This document shows positions 10,179 to 19,486 of a stretch of 64,000 nucleotides of DNA, piece by piece. Positions within the stretch are counted from its first letter, which is position 1. The number at the start of each line of letters is the position of its first letter. Both the position numbers and the translations under genes were made by a program. The notes below the pieces were generated by a model, which was not told the DNA's origin, searched no databases, and saw nothing but the letters and a program-made list of their open reading frames with translations. The stretch comes from Acidobacteriota bacterium (GTDB lineage Bacteria; Acidobacteriota; Vicinamibacteria; Marinacidobacterales; SMYC01), in assembly GCA_004356105.1 (NCBI GenBank), contig SMYC01000180.1:1-64000 (forward strand). Direction: 5' to 3'.

Positions 10179-11959
10179 ATGCGACCGAGGGCAACGCAAT
10201 TCGTGCTTTCTTTACTCGCTCTGTTATTGCCCGCAGGGGCGGTTTCCGGGCAGACGCTGCCGGTTATCGAGCTCGAGCCTGTCATCGAGTGTTGGTACCA
10301 CTCGGATTTCCCGGTCCTCACGGCGCTCGTGGACCCGTCGGACGAGATCGTCCGCTCGCGTCTCTACTTTCGCTGTAGCTTGTTTCCGGACTACTACTTC
10401 GTCGACCTAGAGAGCGAGAGCGGCGTGTATACTGGCGTCGCGCCCAGGCGGAAGAAAGCTGTCCCGAGGTCCACTACTACGTCGAGGCCGTGACCCGCGA
10501 TTTCTCTTCCGTGCGCACGCAGGAGCAGATCGCGGAGGTGACGAGCCCCTCGGAATGCAGCCGTCGCGGCCAAGCGGGGATTTACCCCGGCAACGACCCA
10601 CGGATCGTGCTCGGCTCGACGGTGGCCGGACCTCAACTCGCGCCAGGATTCAAAGGCTTCGGAATCATCCGTTTCATCTCGGCGGGCGGGGCGGTGGTCG
10701 CCGCCGGCGGGTCGGGCGTTTCCACCGGGGTGATCGCGGGGGTGGCGGCAGGCGGTGCGGCGGCTGCCGGCGTGGGCGTCCTTGCCGCATCGGGTGGCTC
10801 TAGCGCCTCTGGTGACGCCCCCACGGGCGCCGCTCCGATTTCGGTGCCGCCGCCAATAACACCCACGGCTCCCGTTTCGACGCCACCGCCAACGGAGGAC
10901 GTTGAGGCTTGTTTCATGCTGAATCTGCTGGTGCCCGTCATCGAAGTCAATCAGGTCTTGACGATCGATGGGCGCTGCTCGAGCGGAGGTGCCGGCTTAT
11001 CCTATCGCTACGACTTGGGGGATGGTCGCGTCAAGGAAGGACAGCCTTTCGTTACCGTCATCTGGCCTAATCCCGGCATCTACACCCTAACGCTAACGGT
11101 TACGCGCAGCGCCCCGCCTTTTGGAGGAGGGCTCCAGCTTGTGGACGAGGATACGTTCTCGCAAACGATTACGGTTACGGAGCCCCCTGCCCCTCCGTCC
11201 GAGCCAACTGGCGCCGATCTGCAACTCACCAAAACAGCGTTTCCGTCGAGCGTTGGGAGCGGCGCCCTCTTTACGTGGTCGCTCACCGTCACGAACCTGG
11301 GCCCGGGTGTGGCGACAGACGTCATCGTGTTGGACAAGTTTCCGCCCGGCCCCGATGTCGAGGACACGCCGTCTGGATGTAATGTCTCTGGCGGTGAGGT
11401 GTCGGGTTACACGGTCGATTGCCGTATCGGGGTCCTTCAATCGGGTCAGTCCATCACGCTCGATTTCGATATGCAGGCCCCCTTTGTGGAGCAATCACAA
11501 ACGTTCGTTAACAACGCGACTGTCTCGTCCGCGAGCATGGACCCCGATACTTCGAACAACGGGGCTAGTGCGGCGGTAGCGGTCACACCGTTCCGGGAGT
11601 CCGTGGGGAGCGTAAGAACGAGCATGACGAGTGATCTCGACGCGGCGCCTCGCAACGGTGCCACGATGGGAAGTATCGTATTGAACGGAGCGGCCGTCGC
11701 CATGACGAACAACGCGTCTCCCATCCGCTTTCAGCTCACCGGAAAGCTGGGAAAGAACGTGATCGAGGCCCATCTTGCATCGTCCACGTTGGGAGAAATT
11801 TTTTGGCGATTCGATTTCACAGCCGCGCAGGGCTTCATGCCGAACGGCTTCATCGTAGAGTCGGGGCAGGTCGTTTCTCGAGATGCCCGTTCCATCGTGT
11901 TTCGTCTGGACGGGCGGGATCAAAGGATCCGGTTCAGTTTCATCTTGGAGACTCGCTAG
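10179..11959 (+). pseudogene. Secreted YFR-domain/glycine-rich/PKD/DUF11-like protein, split by a single-base frameshift near 10443-10445
   Basis: ORFs 10179-10493 and 10490-11959 join as one protein colinear with the 12148-13812 paralog if one C is restored in gcgcccagg. Could be an assembly error or recoding instead of a pseudogene. Confidence 0.7.
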
Positions 11960-12147
11960 ACGAGACCCGGCTTCGTCGCCCCTGCGAGGCGGTTAGAAGT
12001 CTGACCAAAAGCGTAGTATCGAGGTCCATCGGGACGGGTGACGCGGAAGCGTTGACGCGGGCGCTGCCAGACGGTAGCCTGAAGTCATAACCACACAATC
12101 CAAATTCCTGAGCTCGGGCTGCTTTTTAGCCCCTGGGGTCTTCGGTT

Positions 12148-13812
12148 ATGACGAGAACCTGGAACTTTGTCGTTACGGTCGGTCTTTGCGCCGGCGTTGC
12201 CGGCGGACAGACGGTGCCTTCTGGGCCTTCGGTATCGCTTGATCCGAAAATCGAATGCTGGTCTCTCGACGGCCATCCGAGCGTACAAGCGACCGTTACG
12301 CCCGACGCTCCGATCGCGCGCCTATACTTTCGCTGCAGTCTCTACCCGGACTACTACTTCGTCGATCTAGAGCCGCGAGACGGCCTATATGCCGCGATTC
12401 TGCCGCAGGCCCAGGCGAGCTGCCCCGCGGTTCACTATTACGTCGAAGCGGTCGGCAGTGACTTTGCCAGCAGCCGCACGCGTGAGCGCGTGGCCGACGT
12501 GAAGGAAGCGTCCGAGTGTCGGCGGCGGTTTCCCCTTGCGAGTATCTTCGAGGGGCGGCCATCCATCATCCTCGGCGCTACATCCGCCCTCGCTCCGCAG
12601 ATGGCGCCTGGGTTCTCGCTCGCCGGCATTTCTGGATTCCTCTCCGCGGCCGGCGTCGCCTCCGGCGCTGCCGGCGGTGCGGCGCTCGGTACTTCTGCGA
12701 TCGCGGCTATCGGCGGCGTGGCTGCCGGCGGCGCCGCCTTGGCCGTGAGCCAAAGCGGTGGTGAAGAGCTCCCGATGGAGACGGTTGTAGAACTGGGCGA
12801 CGTTGCGAGCGAGCCGCCGCCGGCCGCGACGACCACCGCGGCCACCCCTCCTTCGGTACCGCCGAGCGATCCGGGCGATACCGAGCCCATCGCCTGCTTC
12901 GACATGGATCCGAACCCAGCCGTCGTCGCGACGGGTGAGCCCCTGCGTCTCGATGCAAGCTGCTCTCGAGCCGACAGCGAGGGCCAAAGCAGCGATCGAA
13001 TTGCGCAATATGCCTGGGATTTCAGCGACGGTCGGCAGAAAACTGGCCGTGTCGTTACCATCGTCTTTCGAGAAGCCGGTAACTACGACGTCACGCTGAC
13101 GGTGACTGACGGCGGCACGTCGGCGCGAGCCCGTTCGAATCAGGACAGCTTGACGCGACAAATCGTCGTTGAAAACGTCGTTGAGGAACGTATCGAGGCG
13201 TGCTTTACCGCGGCAGATGCGGACTTCGGTACGGGATGAAAGATCCGAGTGGATGCTTCTTGCTCCAAGGGGGACATCACGAGCTACGAATGGGTGTTCT
13301 CGGACGGGATCGGCAACTATAACTATTCGGGCCAGACGGTCGTCAAAGACTGGAAGAACTGTTCCGTGCCGCTGAACACGACCGTTTCGCTCACGGTGAA
13401 AAACGCGAACGGGCACGACACGATCACGAAATCCGTCGTGGTGCAGTATCAGCGCGCGGGAGGTTCCAGGGGCTCCCGCCAGATCGATCTCATGGCCCGT
13501 CTCGATGCGACGTCGGGAAGCGCGATCCTCGGGGCCCGCCCCGTGTCGAACGATACCCAAATCGTGGCGCTCCGCTCGGGGGCTCCGAGCCGCTTTCGCC
13601 TGGAAGCACAGGCGGGTGCCAATCATGTCGTGGTGCAGCTCGTTGGGCCCTCGTCGTCGAGCGGTGTCCTTCAACTCGAGTTCGCTTCTACGTCTGGTCT
13701 CGTTGCCGGTAGCCTTCGTGTCTTAGGTGGGGAAGTCCTCTCGCTAGAGGGCCGGCGCGTCGTCCTGCGATTGGGCCGGGAGCCGGTCCGCGTCGAGCTC
13801 CAGATCAAGTGA
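12148..13812 (+). pseudogene. Secreted YFR-domain/glycine-rich/two-PKD protein interrupted by in-frame TGA at 13237-13239
   Basis: 12148-13239 and 13249-13812 are in the same frame. The second PKD domain reads ACFTAADADFGTG*KIRVDASCSKGD, versus ACFDMDPNPAVVATGEPLRLDASCS in the first. Confidence 0.7.
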
Positions 13813-13901
13813 GGCGGCCTCGAAGAGGTAAAGTTTCGGGCCTTTCAAGACACACTTTGCTCGAGGAGCGGACGAGTAGCAAGCAGTGATAAAATAGAAC
13901 T

Positions 13902-15347
13902 ATGCGGTTAATATGCGGGGTAGCCCGCGCCGTCGTCCTCTTGGCAAGCCAAGCGTACGGTGTGGCGCAGGATCCGGTCGGGGCGGAGCGTGTGCTCAGC
14001 CTCGAAGAGGCCGTCAAGCTTGCCCTGGTCAATAACTTGCATCTGATGTCGACCGTGGACGCGGTACAGGGCGCTCTTATCTCCGAGCATTTGGCCGAGT
14101 CGCGTTTCAACCTCAAAATCACGCCGTCCTACTCTCGAGGCGTCGGCGAGCAAACAATCGTCGATCAGAGGTTCGGTCTCGACGCGTCGAAGCTCTTGCC
14201 TTTCGGCACGACGATCACGGGAAGCTATCGCACGGACTCCGCCAGCAATGATTTCGGTAACTTTAACAATTCCGCGCTCTCCTTCGGCGTGACACAACCT
14301 CTTCTGCGTGGCTTCGGTAAGAAAGCGACGGTGTTCAACCTCGAGAACGCGAGGCGGAGCCTGCAGGGCTCCGAGCGCAATCTCGAGCTCGCCCGTCAAA
14401 GACTGGCGGTGGATGTGGTCGCGAGCTACTACAACATCGTTCGGCAGCGAGGACTGGTCGAGGTCGCGCAGAAATCTCTCGAGCGAAATAAAGAGCTTCT
14501 TCGCGCTTCCGAAGCTCGCCTCGAAGTTGGCCTGGCGTCGAAGCTCGATGTCTTTCGCGCCGAGCTCCAGCTCTCGCGAGCCGAAGAAGGTGGCATCTTG
14601 AGAGGCGAAGCGCTCGAGCTCGCCATCGACACGTTCAAGTTCAACCTCGGACTCGGCCATCTCGAGCGTGTCTCTCTCGAGATGGTCGAGCCGGAATATC
14701 AGCCGGTCGAGATCGACGTCGACGCGCTTACGCGGATCGCCCTGCAAAACCGCATCGAGTTGCACGAGGAGCGCGATCGCATCCAAGATTCCCGGCGATC
14801 GCTATCGATCTCGAAGCAAAATCTCCTCCCGGTGCTAGATTTGAACATGCGCTACGAGCAGCGGGGTATCGGCGAGTCGTTCTATTCGAGCCTGGACTTT
14901 CAAGACCGCGCGCTCAACGTGTTCTTGTCTACCAGCTACGCGCTCGACCGATCGTCTGAGAACGCTTCCTTTGCCCTGTCACAGATCGATGTCGACGCGC
15001 GCCGGCGCTCGCTCCGACTCGTCGAGTACAACGTCGCCAACGAGGTTCGGGCCGCCGCTCGCAACGTTGAGCGCGTCGGAAAGAGCATCGTGCTGCAAGA
15101 GCGAAATATTGAATTCGCGGAGAAGCAGCTTCGGCTCGCGACGCTGCGCTACCAGCGCGGGCTCGCAAGCAACTTCGATATCATCGATGCCGAGAACAAC
15201 TTGATTCAAGCCCGTAGCAACTACGTGTCGCTTCTCGCGGACTATCACGTCTCGCAGATGCGGCTGAAGCGCGTCACGGGAACGCTCGACATCGAAAGGG
15301 AGTTTGCCCCTGGCAGCTTTCTTCCGGGCGCGAGGCATCATCCGTGA
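13902..15347 (+). CDS. TolC family outer-membrane efflux protein
   Basis: LSLEEAVKLALVNNLHL, paired coiled-coil repeats, QRGLASNFDIIDAENNLIQARSNYV. Confidence 0.9.
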   Translation: MRLICGVARAVVLLASQAYGVAQDPVGAERVLSLEEAVKLALVNNLHLMSTVDAVQGALISEHLAESRFNLKITPSYSRGVGEQTIVDQRFGLDASKLLPFGTTITGSYRTDSASNDFGNFNNSALSFGVTQPLLRGFGKKATVFNLENARRSLQGSERNLELARQRLAVDVVASYYNIVRQRGLVEVAQKSLERNKELLRASEARLEVGLASKLDVFRAELQLSRAEEGGILRGEALELAIDTFKFNLGLGHLERVSLEMVEPEYQPVEIDVDALTRIALQNRIELHEERDRIQDSRRSLSISKQNLLPVLDLNMRYEQRGIGESFYSSLDFQDRALNVFLSTSYALDRSSENASFALSQIDVDARRRSLRLVEYNVANEVRAAARNVERVGKSIVLQERNIEFAEKQLRLATLRYQRGLASNFDIIDAENNLIQARSNYVSLLADYHVSQMRLKRVTGTLDIEREFAPGSFLPGARHHP

Positions 15348-16927
15348 GCGAGACCACGGGCACTTTCCGTCGGGAAAGCCCGGTCGAGACGCCAGTCGAG
15401 GCGCGGAGCGCTGTGTTGCCTGCCCTCGCTTCATGGCTGAAGGCGCATCCGCGCCACGCCCTCTTTGCGGGGGGGGGCCTGGGGCTCTTGGCGATTGGCC
15501 TGGTCATCATGTCAGAGCACTCGTCTGGGCCGATGCTCTTGGCCGCCGTCGAGGAAGGCCTGTTCGAAGTGAAGATTGTCGAAAGCGGGACGCTTCAAGC
15601 GCTTCGCTCGGTGACCTATTCCTCTGCGATCCCCGGAAGCCAGGCGAAAATTCTCGAGATCGTTTCCGAGGGTGCGCATGTCGAAGTCGGAGACATGCTG
15701 GTGAAGTTCGACTCGCAGCCTTTTGCCGAAGAGCTCGAGCAAACCAGGGCACAGCTCGCTCAGGCGCAAGCCGAGCTCGTGAAGGCGACCGAAGAACACA
15801 AGCTCTTACTCATCGCCGCCAAGGAAGAGAAGACCCAATCGACGGACAAAGTGCGGCTTGCGGAGCTCGAGCTCGAAAGCGTCATCGAAGGTAAAGGCAA
15901 GGTCGCGGAAGCGGAGTCCGCGGCTCGACTCGCTCAAGCGAAGCGGGAGCTCGCGAAGGCCGAATCGTCCTATGAGGATTTGAAACCGCTTCTCGCGGAA
16001 GGCTTCATCACAAAGCTCGAGCTCGACCGCTCCAAGCAAGCCGTCGACAAAGCAGCCGAAGACCTGAAGCTTTTCGAGATCAAACATCGCACTTATATGA
16101 AGTACACGCGGCCGGCCGAAATGGAGGGCTCGCGAGCGACGCTCCAAAACAGCAAGGAAAGGCTTCGCCAGACCTATCGCGCGAACACGTTTCGCCTCTC
16201 GCAAGCGGATGCGACGCTCGATCTCGCCCGCAGCAAATATTCCGAGCTCGTCTCACGCGTCGAGTTCCAGAGCGAGAACTTGAACCGCTGTGAGATCCTA
16301 GCCACCGTCTCGGGACTCGTTATCTACAAGGAGGTCTTCTTCGGGAGCGAGAAGCGGAGGGTGCAGGTCGGCGATCAGGTCTGGCCCAATCAGCCGTTGA
16401 TCATGCTGCCCGACCTCTCTCAAATGACGGTCGAGACACAGGTCCGCGAGACGGATATCTACAAAGTTGAAAAGAACCAGCGGGTTTTAATCTCGGTGGA
16501 AGCCTATCCCGAGCTCACGCTCGAGGGTGAGGTCAGCTTCATCGGCACGCTCGCCCAAGCAGACCAAGCGCGCCGGGGAGGCAAGTACTTCAATGTCACG
16601 ATTCTCGTCGCAAAGGCCGACCCGCGGCTGCGGCCGGGCATGTCGGCCCGTGTGGAGCTACTCGTCGAGCGGCTCGAAAAGGCGCGCTACGTTCCGCTCG
16701 AAGCGGTGTTCGTGCGGGGCGGCCGGCACTATACCTACGTTATGCGCGGCCGATCGCCCGAGGTGCAGGAAGTCCTCGTCGGGCCCAGCAACGAGAACCA
16801 CACGGTGATCGAGACCGGGCTCGAGCCGGGCGACAGGGTTCTATTGCGCGATCCGAACGACCACGCGAGCCCGCTCGGAGGCGACGCTCTTCCGGGATTT
16901 CTCGACGTGGTCGCGCCATTACCCTGA
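15344..16927 (+). CDS. HlyD/MacA-like periplasmic adaptor subunit
   Basis: VKIVESGTLQALRSVTYSS, long coiled coil, LRPGMSARVELLVERLEKARYVPLEAVFVRGGRHYTYV. Confidence 0.9.
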   Translation: MSETTGTFRRESPVETPVEARSAVLPALASWLKAHPRHALFAGGGLGLLAIGLVIMSEHSSGPMLLAAVEEGLFEVKIVESGTLQALRSVTYSSAIPGSQAKILEIVSEGAHVEVGDMLVKFDSQPFAEELEQTRAQLAQAQAELVKATEEHKLLLIAAKEEKTQSTDKVRLAELELESVIEGKGKVAEAESAARLAQAKRELAKAESSYEDLKPLLAEGFITKLELDRSKQAVDKAAEDLKLFEIKHRTYMKYTRPAEMEGSRATLQNSKERLRQTYRANTFRLSQADATLDLARSKYSELVSRVEFQSENLNRCEILATVSGLVIYKEVFFGSEKRRVQVGDQVWPNQPLIMLPDLSQMTVETQVRETDIYKVEKNQRVLISVEAYPELTLEGEVSFIGTLAQADQARRGGKYFNVTILVAKADPRLRPGMSARVELLVERLEKARYVPLEAVFVRGGRHYTYVMRGRSPEVQEVLVGPSNENHTVIETGLEPGDRVLLRDPNDHASPLGGDALPGFLDVVAPLP

Positions 16928-16941
16928 GGGCCCCTGAGCTC

Positions 16942-17637
16942 TTGACCGCCCTCGTTCGAGCCGTCGACGTCCACCGTATCTACCCTCGCGCGGGGATCGA
17001 GCTTTCCGCTCTCGGCGGCGTGAGCCTCGATATCGAGCGCGGGAGCTTCGTGGCGATCGTCGGCCGCTCCGGATCGGGGAAATCCACGCTCATGAACTTG
17101 CTCGGCGTCCTCGACCAGCCGACCCGTGGCCAAATCCTTCTCGAGGGGACAGACACGGGCAAGCTCGATGACAAAGCGGCCAGCCGCCTTCGGAGCCGCC
17201 TCATCGGGTTCTTGTTCCAGTCGTTCAACCTCATTCCGCAGATGACAGTGCTCGAGAACGTGGAGACGGCGCTTCTTTATAGCGGCCGCCCCGAGAAGGA
17301 ATGGCGCGCGCGCTCGGAACCCCTGCTCGATCGCCTCGGAATTCTCGAGCGTAGCTCGCACCGTCCCTCTGAGCTCTCGGGAGGTGAAGCCCAGCGCGCC
17401 GCGCTCGCGCGCGCTCTGGTGAACGACCCCGAGCTTCTTCTCGCCGACGAGCCTACGGGGAATCTCGATTCCCGAACCGGCGAGGAGGTTTTGGCACTTC
17501 TCGAAGGCCTCGTCGCCGAAGGGCGCACCCTCGTGCTCGTGACCCATGACCCAAGCATTGCCGCGCGCGCGGACCGCGTCATCGAGCTCTCCGACGGGCG
17601 GCTCGTGCGCGACAGTGAATCGGATGGCGTGGCGTGA
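16942..17637 (+). CDS. ABC transporter ATP-binding protein (MacB/LolD-like), TTG start
   Basis: Walker A GRSGSGKSTLMN, signature LSGGEAQRAALARAL, Walker B LLLADEPTGNLD. Confidence 0.95.
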   Translation: MTALVRAVDVHRIYPRAGIELSALGGVSLDIERGSFVAIVGRSGSGKSTLMNLLGVLDQPTRGQILLEGTDTGKLDDKAASRLRSRLIGFLFQSFNLIPQMTVLENVETALLYSGRPEKEWRARSEPLLDRLGILERSSHRPSELSGGEAQRAALARALVNDPELLLADEPTGNLDSRTGEEVLALLEGLVAEGRTLVLVTHDPSIAARADRVIELSDGRLVRDSESDGVA

Positions 17638-18848
17638 AGCCTCGCGCGTTGACGCGGCTCGCGTGGCGAGGACTGGTGCAGCACAAATTGCGGTCGACGC
17701 TCTCGGCGCTCGGTATCGTCTTTGGCGTGGGGGCCGTCATCGCGATGTTGTCGGTCGGCGAAGGTGCGCGTCGCGAGATCCTAGCCGAGGTCGGAAGGCT
17801 CGGCGTAACGAGGGTGTCGGTGCGTGCCGGAAAGCTGTCCGAAGAGACGGCGCACGATGCTAGAGCGCGTCAATCGCCTGGGCTGACGATCGCGGATGCG
17901 CGAGCCATCGCCGAGGTCTGTCCCACCGTCGTTAGCCTCGCGCCGCTACGCGAGCTCTCGGAGCAAATCGTGCACGAAGGGCGCCGGAGCGAGGCTACGG
18001 TTGTGGCGACGACGCCGTCCTATTTCGGCACCGAGGAGCTCGTGCTGCGCGAGGGTCGCTTTCTCGCGGATACGGATCTGCGTCAAGCGAACCGCGTCAT
18101 CGTGCTGGGTCACGACCTTGCGGCCTCGCTATTTCCCTACGAGGACGCCGTCGGATCGCGCGTGCGTATCGAGTTGGATTGGTATATGGTCGTGGGGGCG
18201 CTCGAGGCGCGGGAGCGCTCACGCCGGGGCTCGCGCCTCGCAGGACGGAATGTGAATCGGGTTGCCTTTATCCCGCTTTCCGTCATACCTGAGCCCAGCG
18301 GACGGGTGGACGAAATCGCCATCCGTATCGACGAAGCGGATGCGGTGCGTGATTCGGCGAGACTCATCGAGTCGGTGGTGTCGCGCCGTCATCGGGGCGC
18401 TCGGGATTTCGAGCTCGTCGTGCCGCAAGAGCTCCTCGCCAGCTACGAACGCGCGCGTTTCCAATTCAATGTCATCGTGGGCGCGGTGGCTGCGATCTCG
18501 CTCGTGGTCGGCGGCATCGGCATCATGAACATCATGCTCGCCAACGTTACCGAGCGCATAAGGGAGGTCGGCGTGCGCCGCTCGCTCGGGGCGAGCCGCG
18601 ACGACATCGTGCAGCAATTCTTGATGGAGGCCCTATTGCTCACCGGTAGCGGTGGCCTAGCTGGGATCGTTGTCGGTGCGGTCGCCGCCTACGCTGTCTC
18701 GATCTACGCCGACTGGCCGACAGCCCTCAGCTTCCGCGCCGTCCTGGCCGCCATGCTGCTCGCGGTCGTGACGGGCTTGGGCTTCGGAATCTACCCAGCC
18801 CTGAGAGCCGCCCAGCAAAACCCCGTCGAAGCCCTCCGCCACGAATGA
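17634..18848 (+). CDS. ABC transporter permease (MacB/FtsX family)
   Basis: RSTLSALGIVFGVGAVIAMLSVGEGARREI, VGGIGIMNIMLANVTERIREVGVRRSLGAS. Confidence 0.94.
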   Translation: MKPRALTRLAWRGLVQHKLRSTLSALGIVFGVGAVIAMLSVGEGARREILAEVGRLGVTRVSVRAGKLSEETAHDARARQSPGLTIADARAIAEVCPTVVSLAPLRELSEQIVHEGRRSEATVVATTPSYFGTEELVLREGRFLADTDLRQANRVIVLGHDLAASLFPYEDAVGSRVRIELDWYMVVGALEARERSRRGSRLAGRNVNRVAFIPLSVIPEPSGRVDEIAIRIDEADAVRDSARLIESVVSRRHRGARDFELVVPQELLASYERARFQFNVIVGAVAAISLVVGGIGIMNIMLANVTERIREVGVRRSLGASRDDIVQQFLMEALLLTGSGGLAGIVVGAVAAYAVSIYADWPTALSFRAVLAAMLLAVVTGLGFGIYPALRAAQQNPVEALRHE

Positions 18849-18869
18849 CCCCAGCCACTTTCATCTCTG

Positions 18870-19110
18870 CTCGAAAGACAACGCGAAGTCGCTAAGGCAT
18901 GAGACAAGGAGATCAATATTGAGAAAAGCGTCACGCAAAGGCGCAAAGACGCAAAGGAAAAAAAGAGAAAGAGGATGAAAGGAGCCGCGTTTCCACCCTT
19001 TTTTTGGGCTCTAACCCGTCAGGACCAAGGATTTAGCACGTTCTGAAGCGAGTTTTTTCTTATCCCCGCATCCGCTCCTATGTCTCCGTGCCTCGGTGGC
19101 CATTTTCCTA
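18870..19110. repeat. Interspersed modular repeat copy
   Basis: gatcaatattgagaaaagcgtcacgcaaaggcgcaaagacgcaaagg plus ctctaacccgtcaggaccaaggatttagcacgttctgaagcg module (inverted copy at 42775-42818) plus cttatccccgcatcc. Confidence 0.75.
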
Positions 19111-19119
19111 TCGCGGTTG

Positions 19120-19467
19120 CTAGGTACCGGTGGTCCAGCTGGCGAGGGCTTTTGCTTCGTCGTCGAAGACTTCGAAGATGGGTAAGAGCTTCGTAATCGT
19201 GAGGGTGTTGTGGACGCGCTCGTTGGGGTTTAGAAGCTTTAGCTTGCCGCCGAAGCGTTCGACCGTGCGGTGGCCGGAGACGAGCTCGCCCATCCCGGCG
19301 CTGTCCATGAAGGTGAGCTCGGTGAAGTCGACGAGGATTTGATTGCGACCGCCGGCTAGTAGCGTGTCGATGGCTTCTTGAAATTGCTCGTGACCACCAC
19401 CTCCGGTCAGCTGTCCTCCAAGGACGAGAATGCTGATCCCGTCTTTCTCCCGCAGATCTAATTTCAT
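19120..19467 (-). CDS. STAS-domain anti-sigma factor antagonist
   Basis: ILVDFTELTFMDSAGMGELVSGHRTVERFGGKLKLLNPNERV. Confidence 0.92.
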   Translation of the reverse strand: MKLDLREKDGISILVLGGQLTGGGGHEQFQEAIDTLLAGGRNQILVDFTELTFMDSAGMGELVSGHRTVERFGGKLKLLNPNERVHNTLTITKLLPIFEVFDDEAKALASWTTGT

Positions 19468-19486
19468 GAACTTTCCCTGTACGGGC

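Noticed and set aside
12385-13674. 429-aa minus-strand ORF over the disrupted secreted paralog
   Set aside because: Arg/His-rich shadow frame; the plus-strand PKD homology explains the region.
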